Positions 14,812 through 21,425 of a stretch of DNA of 22,718 nucleotides are shown piece by piece; the stretch's first letter is position 1, and every line of letters begins with the position of its first letter. The notes under the pieces were generated by a model that made no database searches, had not been told where the DNA came from, and saw nothing but the letters and a program-made list of their open reading frames with translations. This DNA comes from a virus: IMG/VR virus record IMGVR_UViG_3300042554_000610, positions 1 through 22,718 of that record. One strand, 5' to 3'. A program made the translations under genes and the position numbers.

Positions 14812-16240
14812 ATGGATAATTTGCCTCCTTGTAGAAATTCTTACGCTGTGTAAGATGCCGCTTGGCAAACTTACATGATGATGTTATGTCCCAGATTTGT
14901 ACAAAGTCTTTGTCTGACGCTTTTCTAATGCCGCGCCCAATGCTTTGTATGACCCGTACAAAACTCTTACCAGGCTCAATAAGAACCAAATTGAACAGAC
15001 GAGGCACATTAATCCCAACTGCCGCCACACCGTAGGTGGCGACAATGACTTTGTCTGATGCCGTTGCCACTTCGTCATATTCTTCCTGCCTATCAGTGCC
15101 TTTGGTAGCACCCGAAATAAATACTGCATCACGTATTCTAGCAACTAACTCTTTTCCTGCAGCCACTCGATCAATTAAAATAAGCGTGTTTCCAGATTCG
15201 CGCACACGCTCTATCACACTGGCTATATAATCAAGCCTGGCTGAGTTTTCTAATAGATACTTGAGTTCACTTTGGTAGTTGCTGAATTCTTTATGATCCT
15301 GTAATTGCACAACATTTACATGGCAATTGGCTAATACACCTTGGTCTTGTAGATCACTGGCACTTAATTGTCCAATAACTGGACCTAGTGTACACAGCAA
15401 AGCCTGTCGATTGTAGTCTTCCTTGGGCACTGTGCCAGTCAAACCCCAACGTATGGGCACATGACTCATCACACCTGTCAGCAAGGTTTTCAGTGCATCT
15501 GCTTTGGCCATGTGCACTTCATCAACAATCACACAGATTACACCTTCTATAAACTCAGCAATGCCAAGATCAGCATCACCAGACTTGGTATTCTTGAGCA
15601 AGACGTTTAGACTCTGCCAGGTACATATGGTATGCGTTTTGTCAAATTCTTTACGATCCCCATAGTATACACCTACATCCAATCCAAGGTTTCTATAGTC
15701 AGTTTCAGTTTGTGTGACCAGGCTTTTGTTAGGCACAATCACTATGCTACGACCATAAGGTTCCACTGTGGCACTGAGTGCTGCGGTCATAATAGTTTTG
15801 CCTGCACCAGTGGCCACTTCCTGTATGCACTGCGGATTGCTTAGAAATCTATTGATGATTTCACACTGATAGTCACGCAGATAGATAGGTGAGCCGGCTT
15901 GAGGATGTGTAGCGGGCCAGCTACGATCTTGAAATCTGTTTTCGGTAATAGTTTCAAAATCAAACTGAGTACGATACTGCCTGGCATCAGCAATTTCAAT
16001 ATCGTAGTTGTTTTCTTCTAGAAAAGGTATGATTTCGGGCAATAGGTTAATGTAGGTTGCACCAGCCAAGCTAAAATAGCTGACTTTGCCATCCCAACGC
16101 CCTAGTCGTACCGCAGGCAAGTACCTGGCACCGGGTACTTCGTATTTGAATCGATTGGTCAATATTCTGCGATCATTGACCGAAAGGCCTTCGATCTTGA
16201 CATTGACTTCATCACGTATTTGTAATATCGCTGTGGGCAT
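14783..16240 (-). CDS. uvsW: UvsW-like SF2 DNA helicase (recombination, fork repair)
   Basis: A 485-aa protein with an N-terminal domain (residues 1-110; NDRRILTNRFKYEVPGARYLP, AVRLGRWDGKVSYF) as in T4 UvsW, followed by an SF2 core. Motifs are LRDYQ before the core, Walker A EVATGAGKT (141-149), motif II VDEVH (239-243), motif III LTGT (267-270), IVATYGVAAVGINVP in motif V and QSIGRGIRK in motif VI. T4 UvsW unwinds R-loops and D-loops, branch-migrates forks and turns replication from origin-dependent to recombination-dependent. Length is close to T4 UvsW (about 500 aa). A sigma70-type promoter lies in the end of the upstream gene, and the two overlap by 29 nt. There is no Shine-Dalgarno. Confidence 0.93.
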   Translation of the reverse strand: MPTAILQIRDEVNVKIEGLSVNDRRILTNRFKYEVPGARYLPAVRLGRWDGKVSYFSLAGATYINLLPEIIPFLEENNYDIEIADARQYRTQFDFETITENRFQDRSWPATHPQAGSPIYLRDYQCEIINRFLSNPQCIQEVATGAGKTIMTAALSATVEPYGRSIVIVPNKSLVTQTETDYRNLGLDVGVYYGDRKEFDKTHTICTWQSLNVLLKNTKSGDADLGIAEFIEGVICVIVDEVHMAKADALKTLLTGVMSHVPIRWGLTGTVPKEDYNRQALLCTLGPVIGQLSASDLQDQGVLANCHVNVVQLQDHKEFSNYQSELKYLLENSARLDYIASVIERVRESGNTLILIDRVAAGKELVARIRDAVFISGATKGTDRQEEYDEVATASDKVIVATYGVAAVGINVPRLFNLVLIEPGKSFVRVIQSIGRGIRKASDKDFVQIWDITSSCKFAKRHLTQRKNFYKEANYPFDLERVNYI

Positions 16241-17309
16241 TTGGTTGATGTGTAAAGTATACTATCTTTTCTGCGGTTTGTCTAAGTTGCTGTCTACGAT
16301 GCCCAATGGCCAATGTATGTGAAGTGATCAACAATGGCATGTGTTCTGGCGCTTGTTTCCAATTGGTAAAGTACACACAGCGCACTGTAGGCGGTATGGG
16401 TCTATGTAGTCCTGCGGTTAACATTTCTTCTGCTGTAAACAATTGTTGCAATTTTTCTTTAATACTGTTACTGCCAGACTCGTAAACATAAATGGGCCAA
16501 CGCTGTGTCAGGGTTGCGTATTCAATGACTGGCGCTAGATCTGGTTCGACTTCATAGGTTTCATTGTGTTCTGAAGCATAAAACAATGCATGACCTTGAA
16601 CTTGATCACGCACTCGAGCATTTATGGAATAAGCTAATGTACTACCAGCATCAACTAGTCGAACCAAGTTATTGATATCTAGGCCTATGCGTTCATTGAC
16701 ATAGTCAAGCAAGGTCGTTTCGGCATTGCGTATGATCACTTGGTCCTGATCGATGTCTAGCTCAATGGCATAGTCTGGTGTGGCTAATAATTCTGTAATA
16801 CGTTGGTCAAATTCCACACCAAATTCAAAATTATATTTAGCACCAAACTCCTTGGCCCAGATCAGTCTGGGCTCAACAGCCGGACAGGTCCATAGTCGAC
16901 GTTGACTATCAAACATTAAGCGTCCTGGTATGGTTTCTACGCAGGAGCGTAGAGCACTGATTAGATCTTGATTGTAAGGAAAGCGTATAAGTATTTCTCG
17001 ATCTTGTAAATCAATGCGTTGACTGCGATCAACAATTCTACAGGGCAATCGGTATGCAGGAGTGTTTTCTAAATGAGCTACATCGTAGCCTGCTACTAGC
17101 CATTGCTTGCGATATTTGATAACGATCTTATGTGCCAATGCAGCCTGCTTGTCAGTGAAACCTTGTGACCTAGCAATCTGTTCACTCATGCTGGTTACTA
17201 TGGGCTCATCGTACCTAGCCATTTTGATCACAGGATCCATCATTGGCCAACTTAGATAATGCCGGGCCATGAGTTCTATATAGTCTTCGATATGTGGCAG
17301 TGTCTTCAT
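16212..17309 (-). CDS. Unknown protein with HARP-like region, partner of UvsW
   Basis: A 365-aa protein from ATG 17309; longer frames run through a terminator and promoter and are rejected. Residues 1-75 are helical (HYLSWPMMDPVIKMARYDEP). Residues about 106-162 (LIRFPYNQDLISALRSC, IPGRLMFDSQRRLWTCP, then FGAKYNFEFG) follow the pattern of the HARP domain of annealing helicases: a Phe-Pro-Tyr strand, a helix, a Gly-Arg-x-(F/Y)-(D) turn and an R-x-W. The C-terminal part (VRCVYFTNWKQAPEHMPLLI, AIGHRRQQLRQTAEKIVYF) is ATPase-like in shape but has no Walker A or DExH. It overlaps uvsW by 29 nt. A UvsW cofactor or DNA-structure sensor is inferred. Confidence 0.7.
   Translation of the reverse strand: MKTLPHIEDYIELMARHYLSWPMMDPVIKMARYDEPIVTSMSEQIARSQGFTDKQAALAHKIVIKYRKQWLVAGYDVAHLENTPAYRLPCRIVDRSQRIDLQDREILIRFPYNQDLISALRSCVETIPGRLMFDSQRRLWTCPAVEPRLIWAKEFGAKYNFEFGVEFDQRITELLATPDYAIELDIDQDQVIIRNAETTLLDYVNERIGLDINNLVRLVDAGSTLAYSINARVRDQVQGHALFYASEHNETYEVEPDLAPVIEYATLTQRWPIYVYESGSNSIKEKLQQLFTAEEMLTAGLHRPIPPTVRCVYFTNWKQAPEHMPLLITSHTLAIGHRRQQLRQTAEKIVYFTHQPNAHSDITNT
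16256..16284 (-). promoter_or_regulatory. Possible sigma70-type promoter of uvsW
   Basis: On the minus strand TAGACA (16284-16279), a 17-nt spacer and TATACT (16261-16256), one mismatch in each box. It lies inside the 3' end of the upstream gene, 15 nt before the uvsW ATG. Confidence 0.5.
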
Positions 17310-17315
17310 TGTGCT

Positions 17316-17344
17316 ATTATAACAGCCTGTGATAGTAAAGTCAA
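17316..17344 (-). promoter_or_regulatory. Strong sigma70-type promoter of the UvsW operon
   Basis: On the minus strand TTGACT (17344-17339), a 17-nt spacer and a perfect TATAAT (17321-17316). The ATG at 17309 follows after 6 nt. Its -35 box shares two bases with the T-run of the terminator just upstream. Confidence 0.85.
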
Positions 17345-17365
17345 AAAAAGTGCCCCTAGGGGCAC
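17343..17365 (-). terminator. Intrinsic terminator of the AAA+ operon
   Basis: Positions 17350-17365 are a perfect GC-rich palindrome, GTGCCCCTAGGGGCAC, followed on the minus strand by seven Ts. It lies 29 nt after the stop at 17394 and ends the seven-gene operon starting at 20819. Confidence 0.93.
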
Positions 17366-17393
17366 CAATGGCTGCGAGGCCGGAGCGCAATGA

Positions 17394-17927
17394 TTAAACG
17401 GCTGCGTTGGCTTTCTCTTGTAGGGCACGATCAATATGTTCACGCAAGATATGTTCTACCATTTGGTTAAAGGTGATGTCCCGATCATGTGCCATGCGAG
17501 CGATTGAGGCAAATTCTTCATCTGTGATGTCTACGGGTACAGTAACTCGCTCGTCATAATCTCGGCCATCACGAATGGCTTCGGCCTTGGCAATGAAGTC
17601 ATCTAATACTTCGAGTTCGGTGAAGTTAACATCATCCCAGGCTTGACGATAGTTCTCACAATGTGCTGGTGCTGCTTTGATATAGGCTTCACGAGCACCA
17701 GTCGCAGGGTTGAACCAACGATAAGCACGATTGGCTGCATAGTCGCACACTTCAACAACCTCGACGATCATGCCGTCGAGACGCACAATGGTATTGATAC
17801 TGAACCCATCATGGTCCTCATTCCAATAACTGAAGTTATGAGCGTTGTCACCATAGCAAGGCCACAGAAAGCGGCTGACTTCAGTTAAGTTATGACCAGT
17901 CAATTCACAAAATCTAGCAAAGTTCAC
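17394..17927 (-). CDS. Unknown protein with C-terminal ribbon-helix-helix-like segment
   Basis: A 177-aa protein. The GTG at 17927 is preceded by AGGAG at 5 nt, which fixes the start. The N-terminal two thirds (FCELTGHNLTEVSRFLWPCY, YWNEDHDGFSINTIVRLDG, VCDYAANRAYRWFNPATG) are an aromatic-rich alpha/beta domain that I do not recognise. The last 50 residues (VTVPVDITDEEFASIARMAH, then DITFNQMVEHILREHID) have the strand-helix-helix pattern of Arc/CopG-type ribbon-helix-helix proteins, so DNA binding as a dimer is possible. It is the last gene of the operon before the terminator and could act as a regulator; this is inference. Confidence 0.75.
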   Translation of the reverse strand: MNFARFCELTGHNLTEVSRFLWPCYGDNAHNFSYWNEDHDGFSINTIVRLDGMIVEVVEVCDYAANRAYRWFNPATGAREAYIKAAPAHCENYRQAWDDVNFTELEVLDDFIAKAEAIRDGRDYDERVTVPVDITDEEFASIARMAHDRDITFNQMVEHILREHIDRALQEKANAAV

Positions 17928-17935
17928 GGCGACTC

Positions 17936-18316
17936 CTAAGCAATAATAAAACCAAGTTGTTGAAACGTATATGTGCTGACTTCAGCACCACCCTGTAATT
18001 CTAACACAACTTTACGGCCTTGAGCAAGCTCATTGAGCTGATCCATGGCCTCTATGATCCCGCAACCAGTAAGGCGTCGTATTTCTCGCACACATCCAAC
18101 TCGGTCATGAGGATCAGCTAAACCACGCACAGTGACTCTACCGCGTGTTTGCCCTTCAAGCATTTTGAAAAACACTCTCTGGCCAAGTTCGGGGCAGACA
18201 TTTTCGCATAGGTGTGTAAACATCTCTATGCCTTTCTCTGCACCATAAACTTCTGTGATACTCACATAGAAGTTCATGGCATCACGCAGTAGTAGTTCTT
18301 CGGCTTGGGTTGACAC
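17936..18316 (-). CDS. Protein with ribosomal bL12 C-terminal-domain-like region
   Basis: A 126-aa protein. I take the GTG at 18316, 4 nt after the upstream stop and 9 nt after GGAG; a TTG at 18376 would extend it. The N-terminal half (LLLRDAMNFYVSITEVYGAE) is helical and unrecognised. The C-terminal half (VGCVREIRRLTGCGIIEAMD, residues about 74-95, then GRKVVLELQ) follows the bL12 pattern K-x-x-V-I-R-x-(V/I)-R-x-(I/L)-TG-x-G-(L/I)-x-EA. That surface binds translation factors on the ribosome stalk. bL12-like genes are known in phages. Here the usual linker is absent and several lysines are replaced. A role at the host ribosome is possible, not shown. Confidence 0.6.
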   Translation of the reverse strand: MSTQAEELLLRDAMNFYVSITEVYGAEKGIEMFTHLCENVCPELGQRVFFKMLEGQTRGRVTVRGLADPHDRVGCVREIRRLTGCGIIEAMDQLNELAQGRKVVLELQGGAEVSTYTFQQLGFIIA

Positions 18317-18320
18317 TGCG

Positions 18321-18692
18321 CTAGGCTCCGTTGGGACTACCGAATTCGACGCCCGGCTCTGCTTTGCCGGTTTCAATCTGTTTCAACAATCGCTGATTCC
18401 TGAGGTCTTGTTCTCGACGATCTCTACGAGCATCGTGTGCCTTACCCATAACCATGCTGTCATACTTGCGAGCGAATTGGAAACCCTGTATCCAACGCTC
18501 CAGGTCTTCAATGGTGCCCACAAACAATTCAGCATCTCTGCTGTAGATGGGTAGGCACTCGTCCCTAGCCTTGAGTGCTACAACATCGCCAAAATCATTC
18601 ATATGGTATTGAGCATGGCCGAGCTGGAAACCTAGTTTATAGCATTCTTCCTCAAGGTATCGTATCTTGCGTATAAGGTTATACCCGCTCAT
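18321..18692 (-). CDS. Conserved phage protein of the AAA+ operon, unknown function
   Basis: A 123-aa helical, charged protein with ATG at 18692, overlapping the upstream gene by 14 nt. It starts MSGYNLIRKIRYLEEECYKL, contains a mixed middle (YSRDAELFVGTIEDLERWI) and ends with a very basic helix (KAHDARRDRREQDLRNQRLL) and a Gly/Pro tail. The basic helix could contact nucleic acid. There is no metal or nucleotide motif. I do not recognise the family. Confidence 0.75.
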   Translation of the reverse strand: MSGYNLIRKIRYLEEECYKLGFQLGHAQYHMNDFGDVVALKARDECLPIYSRDAELFVGTIEDLERWIQGFQFARKYDSMVMGKAHDARRDRREQDLRNQRLLKQIETGKAEPGVEFGSPNGA

Positions 18693-19152
18693 CGTAGTTC
18701 TCCACTAATTTAGACATAGTGATAAAATGTTCATATGCTGAACGCACTGAGGGATGAGTCAATAAGCGTTCTGCTTCTGCCATCATGGCATCAACGCCGG
18801 CTTGCGTGACTTCAGCAATGCTAGGCCATGTGAGTTGACGGGCTGCTGGACCAAATACTGCTATCAAGTTCTCCCATGCATCTCTCTGCTCTCGGGTCAT
18901 AGGCTTACGGTCGCCGCTCAACCGTAGTTCACTAGCCGAAATCATTACATCGCTCATGGCTTCACGAGCCACAATGCCAGCCGCAATCATAGGAGCGTAT
19001 GCCGGGTCAACTGCCCACCTTTGCACACTTACGCCAGGCCTGACCACAGTGACATAACTGCCATGTGGTAGTGCATTTTGCAACATGGCATCATACTCAC
19101 GCACCGGAACGTAGCGACGACCCCGTTTGATATAAAAAGTTTCAGTTACCAT
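18679..19152 (-). CDS. Conserved myovirus protein, unknown function
   Basis: A 157-aa protein starting at ATG 19152, overlapping the upstream stop by 7 nt. The N-terminal third (FYIKRGRRYVPVREYDAML, YVTVVRPGVSVQRWAVDP) is beta-rich and is followed by AYAPMIAAGIVAREAMSD and KPMTREQRDAWENLIAVFG. From memory, proteins with the same RGRRYVPV-EYD opening and DPAYAPMIAAG are common in large myoviruses and remain hypothetical. No catalytic motif is evident. The gene sits in the middle of the AAA+ operon. Confidence 0.75.
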   Translation of the reverse strand: MVTETFYIKRGRRYVPVREYDAMLQNALPHGSYVTVVRPGVSVQRWAVDPAYAPMIAAGIVAREAMSDVMISASELRLSGDRKPMTREQRDAWENLIAVFGPAARQLTWPSIAEVTQAGVDAMMAEAERLLTHPSVRSAYEHFITMSKLVENYDERV

Positions 19153-19571
19153 GATGAGTTATAAAATACTTTTAAGCCCATAAACAATTCTGCTTTGGCA
19201 CGACGGCAAAACTCTAGATCTTGTTGTCTATAGTACTCGTCGCTGTTGCTGCCAAAGAAGAAACCCTGTGTAGGTGGTAAACGCCCGGCTAGTATATCCT
19301 GCTCTAGTTGATCTATGTCTTCCCAAGTGAGTTCAACTTCAACACCATTGAAGGTGTCACATTTGCCACCTTTGTTGGCAAATAACTGCTCCATCCAACC
19401 TTGGAGGTTTGGATGTTTACGCCAGTATGCGATTTCTACAGGTTCTGGCACACTTGGGTTCTCATAGTGTAGTTCACCCAAGCCGGTGTCTTTGCGTGGC
19501 ACAACACCGTCCCAATAGTCGGCACGTTGCTGTTTACGAGCTGCAATATAAGCGTATTGATCTAGTCCCAT
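19146..19571 (-). CDS. Conserved MGLDQYAY-type protein, unknown function
   Basis: A 141-aa protein. I choose ATG 19571, preceded by GAGG and 4 nt after the upstream stop, over longer starts up to 19646. The opening MGLDQYAYIAAR is a signature of short phage and bacterial proteins that begin MGLDxY. The middle (AYWRKHPNLQGWMEQLFAN) and the end (LEFCRRAKAELFMGLKVFYN) are typical of the same group. Between them lies a Trp/Glu-rich stretch (VELTWEDIDQLEQDILAGRL). Similar phage genes carry varied annotations, none of which I would trust here. No active site can be assigned. Confidence 0.75.
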   Translation of the reverse strand: MGLDQYAYIAARKQQRADYWDGVVPRKDTGLGELHYENPSVPEPVEIAYWRKHPNLQGWMEQLFANKGGKCDTFNGVEVELTWEDIDQLEQDILAGRLPPTQGFFFGSNSDEYYRQQDLEFCRRAKAELFMGLKVFYNSSW

Positions 19572-19575
19572 GTCC

Positions 19576-19788
19576 TCATCCCAAAAACCGTTTTTTAATG
19601 TCCGCCTGAATAGCTTTGACTGCTTGATTCCACCCATCGTCATCACTAACCCATTTCAACTTGTTTAATTCTAACACATAGTCTTCAACAAGTCTACGAA
19701 TAATGGCATTTGGATAAGCATCCCCGGGATATGTTAAATCCACATCCCGGGCTGCTTGTTGAGCTATACGTCTTGTTAAATCGTTCAT
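19576..19788 (-). CDS. Small protein downstream of the AAA+ gene, unknown function
   Basis: A 70-aa protein starting at ATG 19788, which overlaps the AAA+ stop as ATGA. This coupling decides the start over a frame extending to 19827. The sequence (MNDLTRRIAQQAARDVDLTY, then YVLELNKLKWVSDDDG) is helical and ends with a basic tail DIKKRFLG. Strict coupling to the ATPase suggests a small partner subunit, which is inference. No family is recognised. Confidence 0.7.
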   Translation of the reverse strand: MNDLTRRIAQQAARDVDLTYPGDAYPNAIIRRLVEDYVLELNKLKWVSDDDGWNQAVKAIQADIKKRFLG

Positions 19789-20819
19789 GCTGCCTTCATG
19801 CAAGTTGACTGAGCCAGTGCCTGCCACTTAGCAGGAAAGCTCTTACGTAAGTCTGCAATCTTAGTAGCCATACGCAAGCTCATTTCACGTAAACGACTTT
19901 GATGACGCTCCATGAACGCAATAACTTCTTGGTCCTCGCCCGCCTCAAAATCGTAGTCTGCAAACAAGTCGCCAGTACTGGCAATCTGTTTAATACGCAA
20001 TAGCTTGTCACGCATGGTGTCAAGTGTCAAGTCCAAGTAGTGACAGCGACTCTGTAAAGCGTCTAAGTGATCACGCAGTTTCTGCGACTTCATAGCATCA
20101 AACTTCAAATTGGTAATAAAAATTACCGAGCCATGAAAGTTAAAACTATCGGGAATACCTTCACGCTTGAGAGCTGCACTCTCACTAAGCCACGAAATCT
20201 TACGCTTCTTGCCAGAGTCAAGGGCACCCTTAAGTAAGTTGAGACTGACATCGTCTAACAAGATGCTGTCGCAGTCATCAAACACCAGCACACAGTTCTT
20301 GTCTGAGTACTTGTACAGAGTTTGGTAGAGACCAATTGGGGTAGCTGAACCCTTAACAACTTCTGCGCGAAGCCTCTTGCCAGCAATTTGATCCAAGAGT
20401 TGAGCCTTCTCAACTTCACGCTCAACGGTAAAGCTCTTGCCTACTCCCGGAGGGCCACTAACGATCATAGCACGAATGTCGCCTGAGATACATGCCTTAG
20501 CCATGTCATTGAGTATGTCAAAGCGTTCTGCAATTTCTGCAATACGCTCTTCATCAGTTTGAGTAAGGGCTTGAGCTTGAGCCACTACTTCACTCACAGC
20601 AGGAGCAGCGTCCTCACCAACGAACTCGTAGTCAGTGAATGCTGAGACTTTGATACGAATAATCTCGGGCATACCTGCAAAAGTACCACCATTCTTAACA
20701 GTAACATAACCACCAACATTGGGATTACCACTGGGTTGAAACTGCTTGACTAGTTCAAACACCTTGCCATCAGCTACAAAGTTACGATAGCTACCTGACT
20801 TAATACGTACTTGACTCAT
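19785..20819 (-). CDS. AAA+ ATPase heading a seven-gene operon
   Basis: A 344-aa protein from ATG 20819 (MSQVRIKSGSYRNFVADGKV), with GGAG 9 nt before it. Longer frames run through the promoter and are rejected. Residues 1-85 are a beta-rich domain. The AAA+ core has Walker A GPPGVGKS (122-129), Walker B VLVFDDCD (177-184) and a sensor 1-like VIFITN near 232-237. Arg and helical elements follow in the lid part (LDALQSRCHYLDLTLDTMRD). AAA+ proteins of this kind remodel proteins or load factors. It is not a T4 clamp loader (gp44) by length and motif order that I can see. The target is unknown; the small coupled gene downstream may be a partner. Confidence 0.85.
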   Translation of the reverse strand: MSQVRIKSGSYRNFVADGKVFELVKQFQPSGNPNVGGYVTVKNGGTFAGMPEIIRIKVSAFTDYEFVGEDAAPAVSEVVAQAQALTQTDEERIAEIAERFDILNDMAKACISGDIRAMIVSGPPGVGKSFTVEREVEKAQLLDQIAGKRLRAEVVKGSATPIGLYQTLYKYSDKNCVLVFDDCDSILLDDVSLNLLKGALDSGKKRKISWLSESAALKREGIPDSFNFHGSVIFITNLKFDAMKSQKLRDHLDALQSRCHYLDLTLDTMRDKLLRIKQIASTGDLFADYDFEAGEDQEVIAFMERHQSRLREMSLRMATKIADLRKSFPAKWQALAQSTCMKAA

Positions 20820-20852
20820 TGTGTGTCGCTCCGTGTTGTTTACTGTACCACT

Positions 20853-20881
20853 ATTATAGCTGAAATCAATAACCCAGTCAA
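20853..20881 (-). promoter_or_regulatory. Strong sigma70-type promoter of the AAA+ operon
   Basis: On the minus strand TTGACT (20881-20876), a 17-nt spacer and a perfect TATAAT (20858-20853). The ATG at 20819 follows 33 nt after the -10 box, with GGAG in the leader. The -35, spacer length and TATAATAG match the promoter at 17316-17344. Confidence 0.87.
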
Positions 20882-20900
20882 CTGGCGGGTTATTCCACAG

Positions 20901-20978
20901 TGTTGCTCGAATACAACTGCTTATTTTTTCAGCATTTTTCTTACTAGACTGCGGATCTTTTGTTGTATTCGAGCAACA
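20901..20978 (-). repeat. 17-bp perfect inverted repeat around the end of the 50-aa gene
   Basis: The arms TGTTGCTCGAATACAAC (20901-20917) and GTTGTATTCGAGCAACA (20962-20978) are exact complements separated by 44 nt. One arm lies in the coding end of the zinc-ribbon gene; the other follows its stop, 20 nt before the -35 box of the AAA+ operon. No T-run follows, so a simple terminator is unlikely. Confidence 0.9.
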
Positions 20979-21073
20979 TCTATCAAGGGCGGGTGTCCAG
21001 GACACCGTCCCTGTTGCCAGTCACATGCTGGGCTGTAGGGCTTATTGCACTGTGGGCATTTTGCTGTCTGCAT
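20921..21073 (-). CDS. Small zinc-ribbon-like protein (50 aa)
   Basis: A short frame of 50 codons, ATG 21073 to TAA 20921, overlapping the end of the SWIM-domain gene by 32 nt. It encodes MQTAKCPQCNKPYSPACDW followed by QQGRCPGHPP and a basic helix QKIRSLVRKMLKK. The Cys/His spacing (C6-P-Q-C9, C17, C24-P-G-H27) is typical of a small zinc ribbon. From memory, small proteins with CPxCxxxYSPxCDxQQGRCPxHPP occur in marine T4-like phages. An AGGGGA lies about 12 nt before the ATG. The cysteine pattern and Lys/Arg-rich end make a real gene much more likely than a chance frame. It could bind nucleic acid or protein; the function is unknown. Confidence 0.75.
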   Translation of the reverse strand: MQTAKCPQCNKPYSPACDWQQGRCPGHPPLIDVARIQQKIRSLVRKMLKK

Positions 21074-21380
21074 GACGGCATTTTCCCCTATAAGTATAGC
21101 CTGGACAACTACATGCCCAAGTGCCGTTGGCGCGAGTAAGGGTATATCGTTGCCCTTTTGAGCCTTCTACCATCACAGTATTGGGATCATTTTCTGCTAT
21201 TTCGCGCAGGATCGTGAATGTACGCCCACGTGAATCCCAGCGAATTGGCTTGCGAAAACGCTGAGCTACACTGGCACCCTCAGGCACATAAGCAATGATA
21301 TACTCCATGTTGTCGCTGACAAGATAGAGATTGTTAGCAGTGCTATCTGCCCACTTAGTTGTTTCGTGTACAATTTTCAT
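21042..21380 (-). CDS. SWIM zinc-finger protein
   Basis: A 112-aa protein with the SWIM motif CxC-x8-CxH at C90, C92, C101 and H103 (WACSCPGYTYRGKCRHA). The N-terminal part (VHETTKWADSTANNLYLVSD, YIIAYVPEGASVAQRF, RTFTILREIAEND) is beta-rich. SWIM fingers bind DNA or proteins and occur in recombination factors such as Shu2-type proteins and in some helicases. The ATG at 21380 lies 6 nt after a -10 box in a near-perfect sigma70 promoter, with no Shine-Dalgarno, so a leaderless mRNA is predicted. The end overlaps the 50-aa zinc-ribbon gene. Confidence 0.8.
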   Translation of the reverse strand: MKIVHETTKWADSTANNLYLVSDNMEYIIAYVPEGASVAQRFRKPIRWDSRGRTFTILREIAENDPNTVMVEGSKGQRYTLTRANGTWACSCPGYTYRGKCRHADSKMPTVQ

Positions 21381-21386
21381 GCTCTG

Positions 21387-21415
21387 AGTATAGCGAAAAT
21401 CGCCGCCGCTGTCAA
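21387..21415 (-). promoter_or_regulatory. Strong sigma70-type promoter of the SWIM gene
   Basis: On the minus strand a perfect TTGACA (21415-21410), a 17-nt spacer and TATACT (21392-21387). The ATG at 21380 follows after 6 nt. The spacer is unusually GC-rich compared with the rest of the window. Confidence 0.85.
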
Positions 21416-21425
21416 GCTGTGGGTT

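Noticed and set aside
17310-17390. N-terminal extension of the HARP-like gene to 17390
   Set aside because: It would run through the terminator stem, the T-run and both promoter boxes. The ATG at 17309 fits the promoter.
20820-21005. N-terminal extension of the AAA+ gene to 21005
   Set aside because: It would include the promoter at 20853-20881 and the inverted repeat, and its composition is unlike the rest of the protein.
20992-21006. Palindrome GGTGTCCAGGACACC as a terminator
   Set aside because: It lies inside the coding part of the 50-aa zinc-ribbon gene (R-C-P-G-H codons) and has no T-run.
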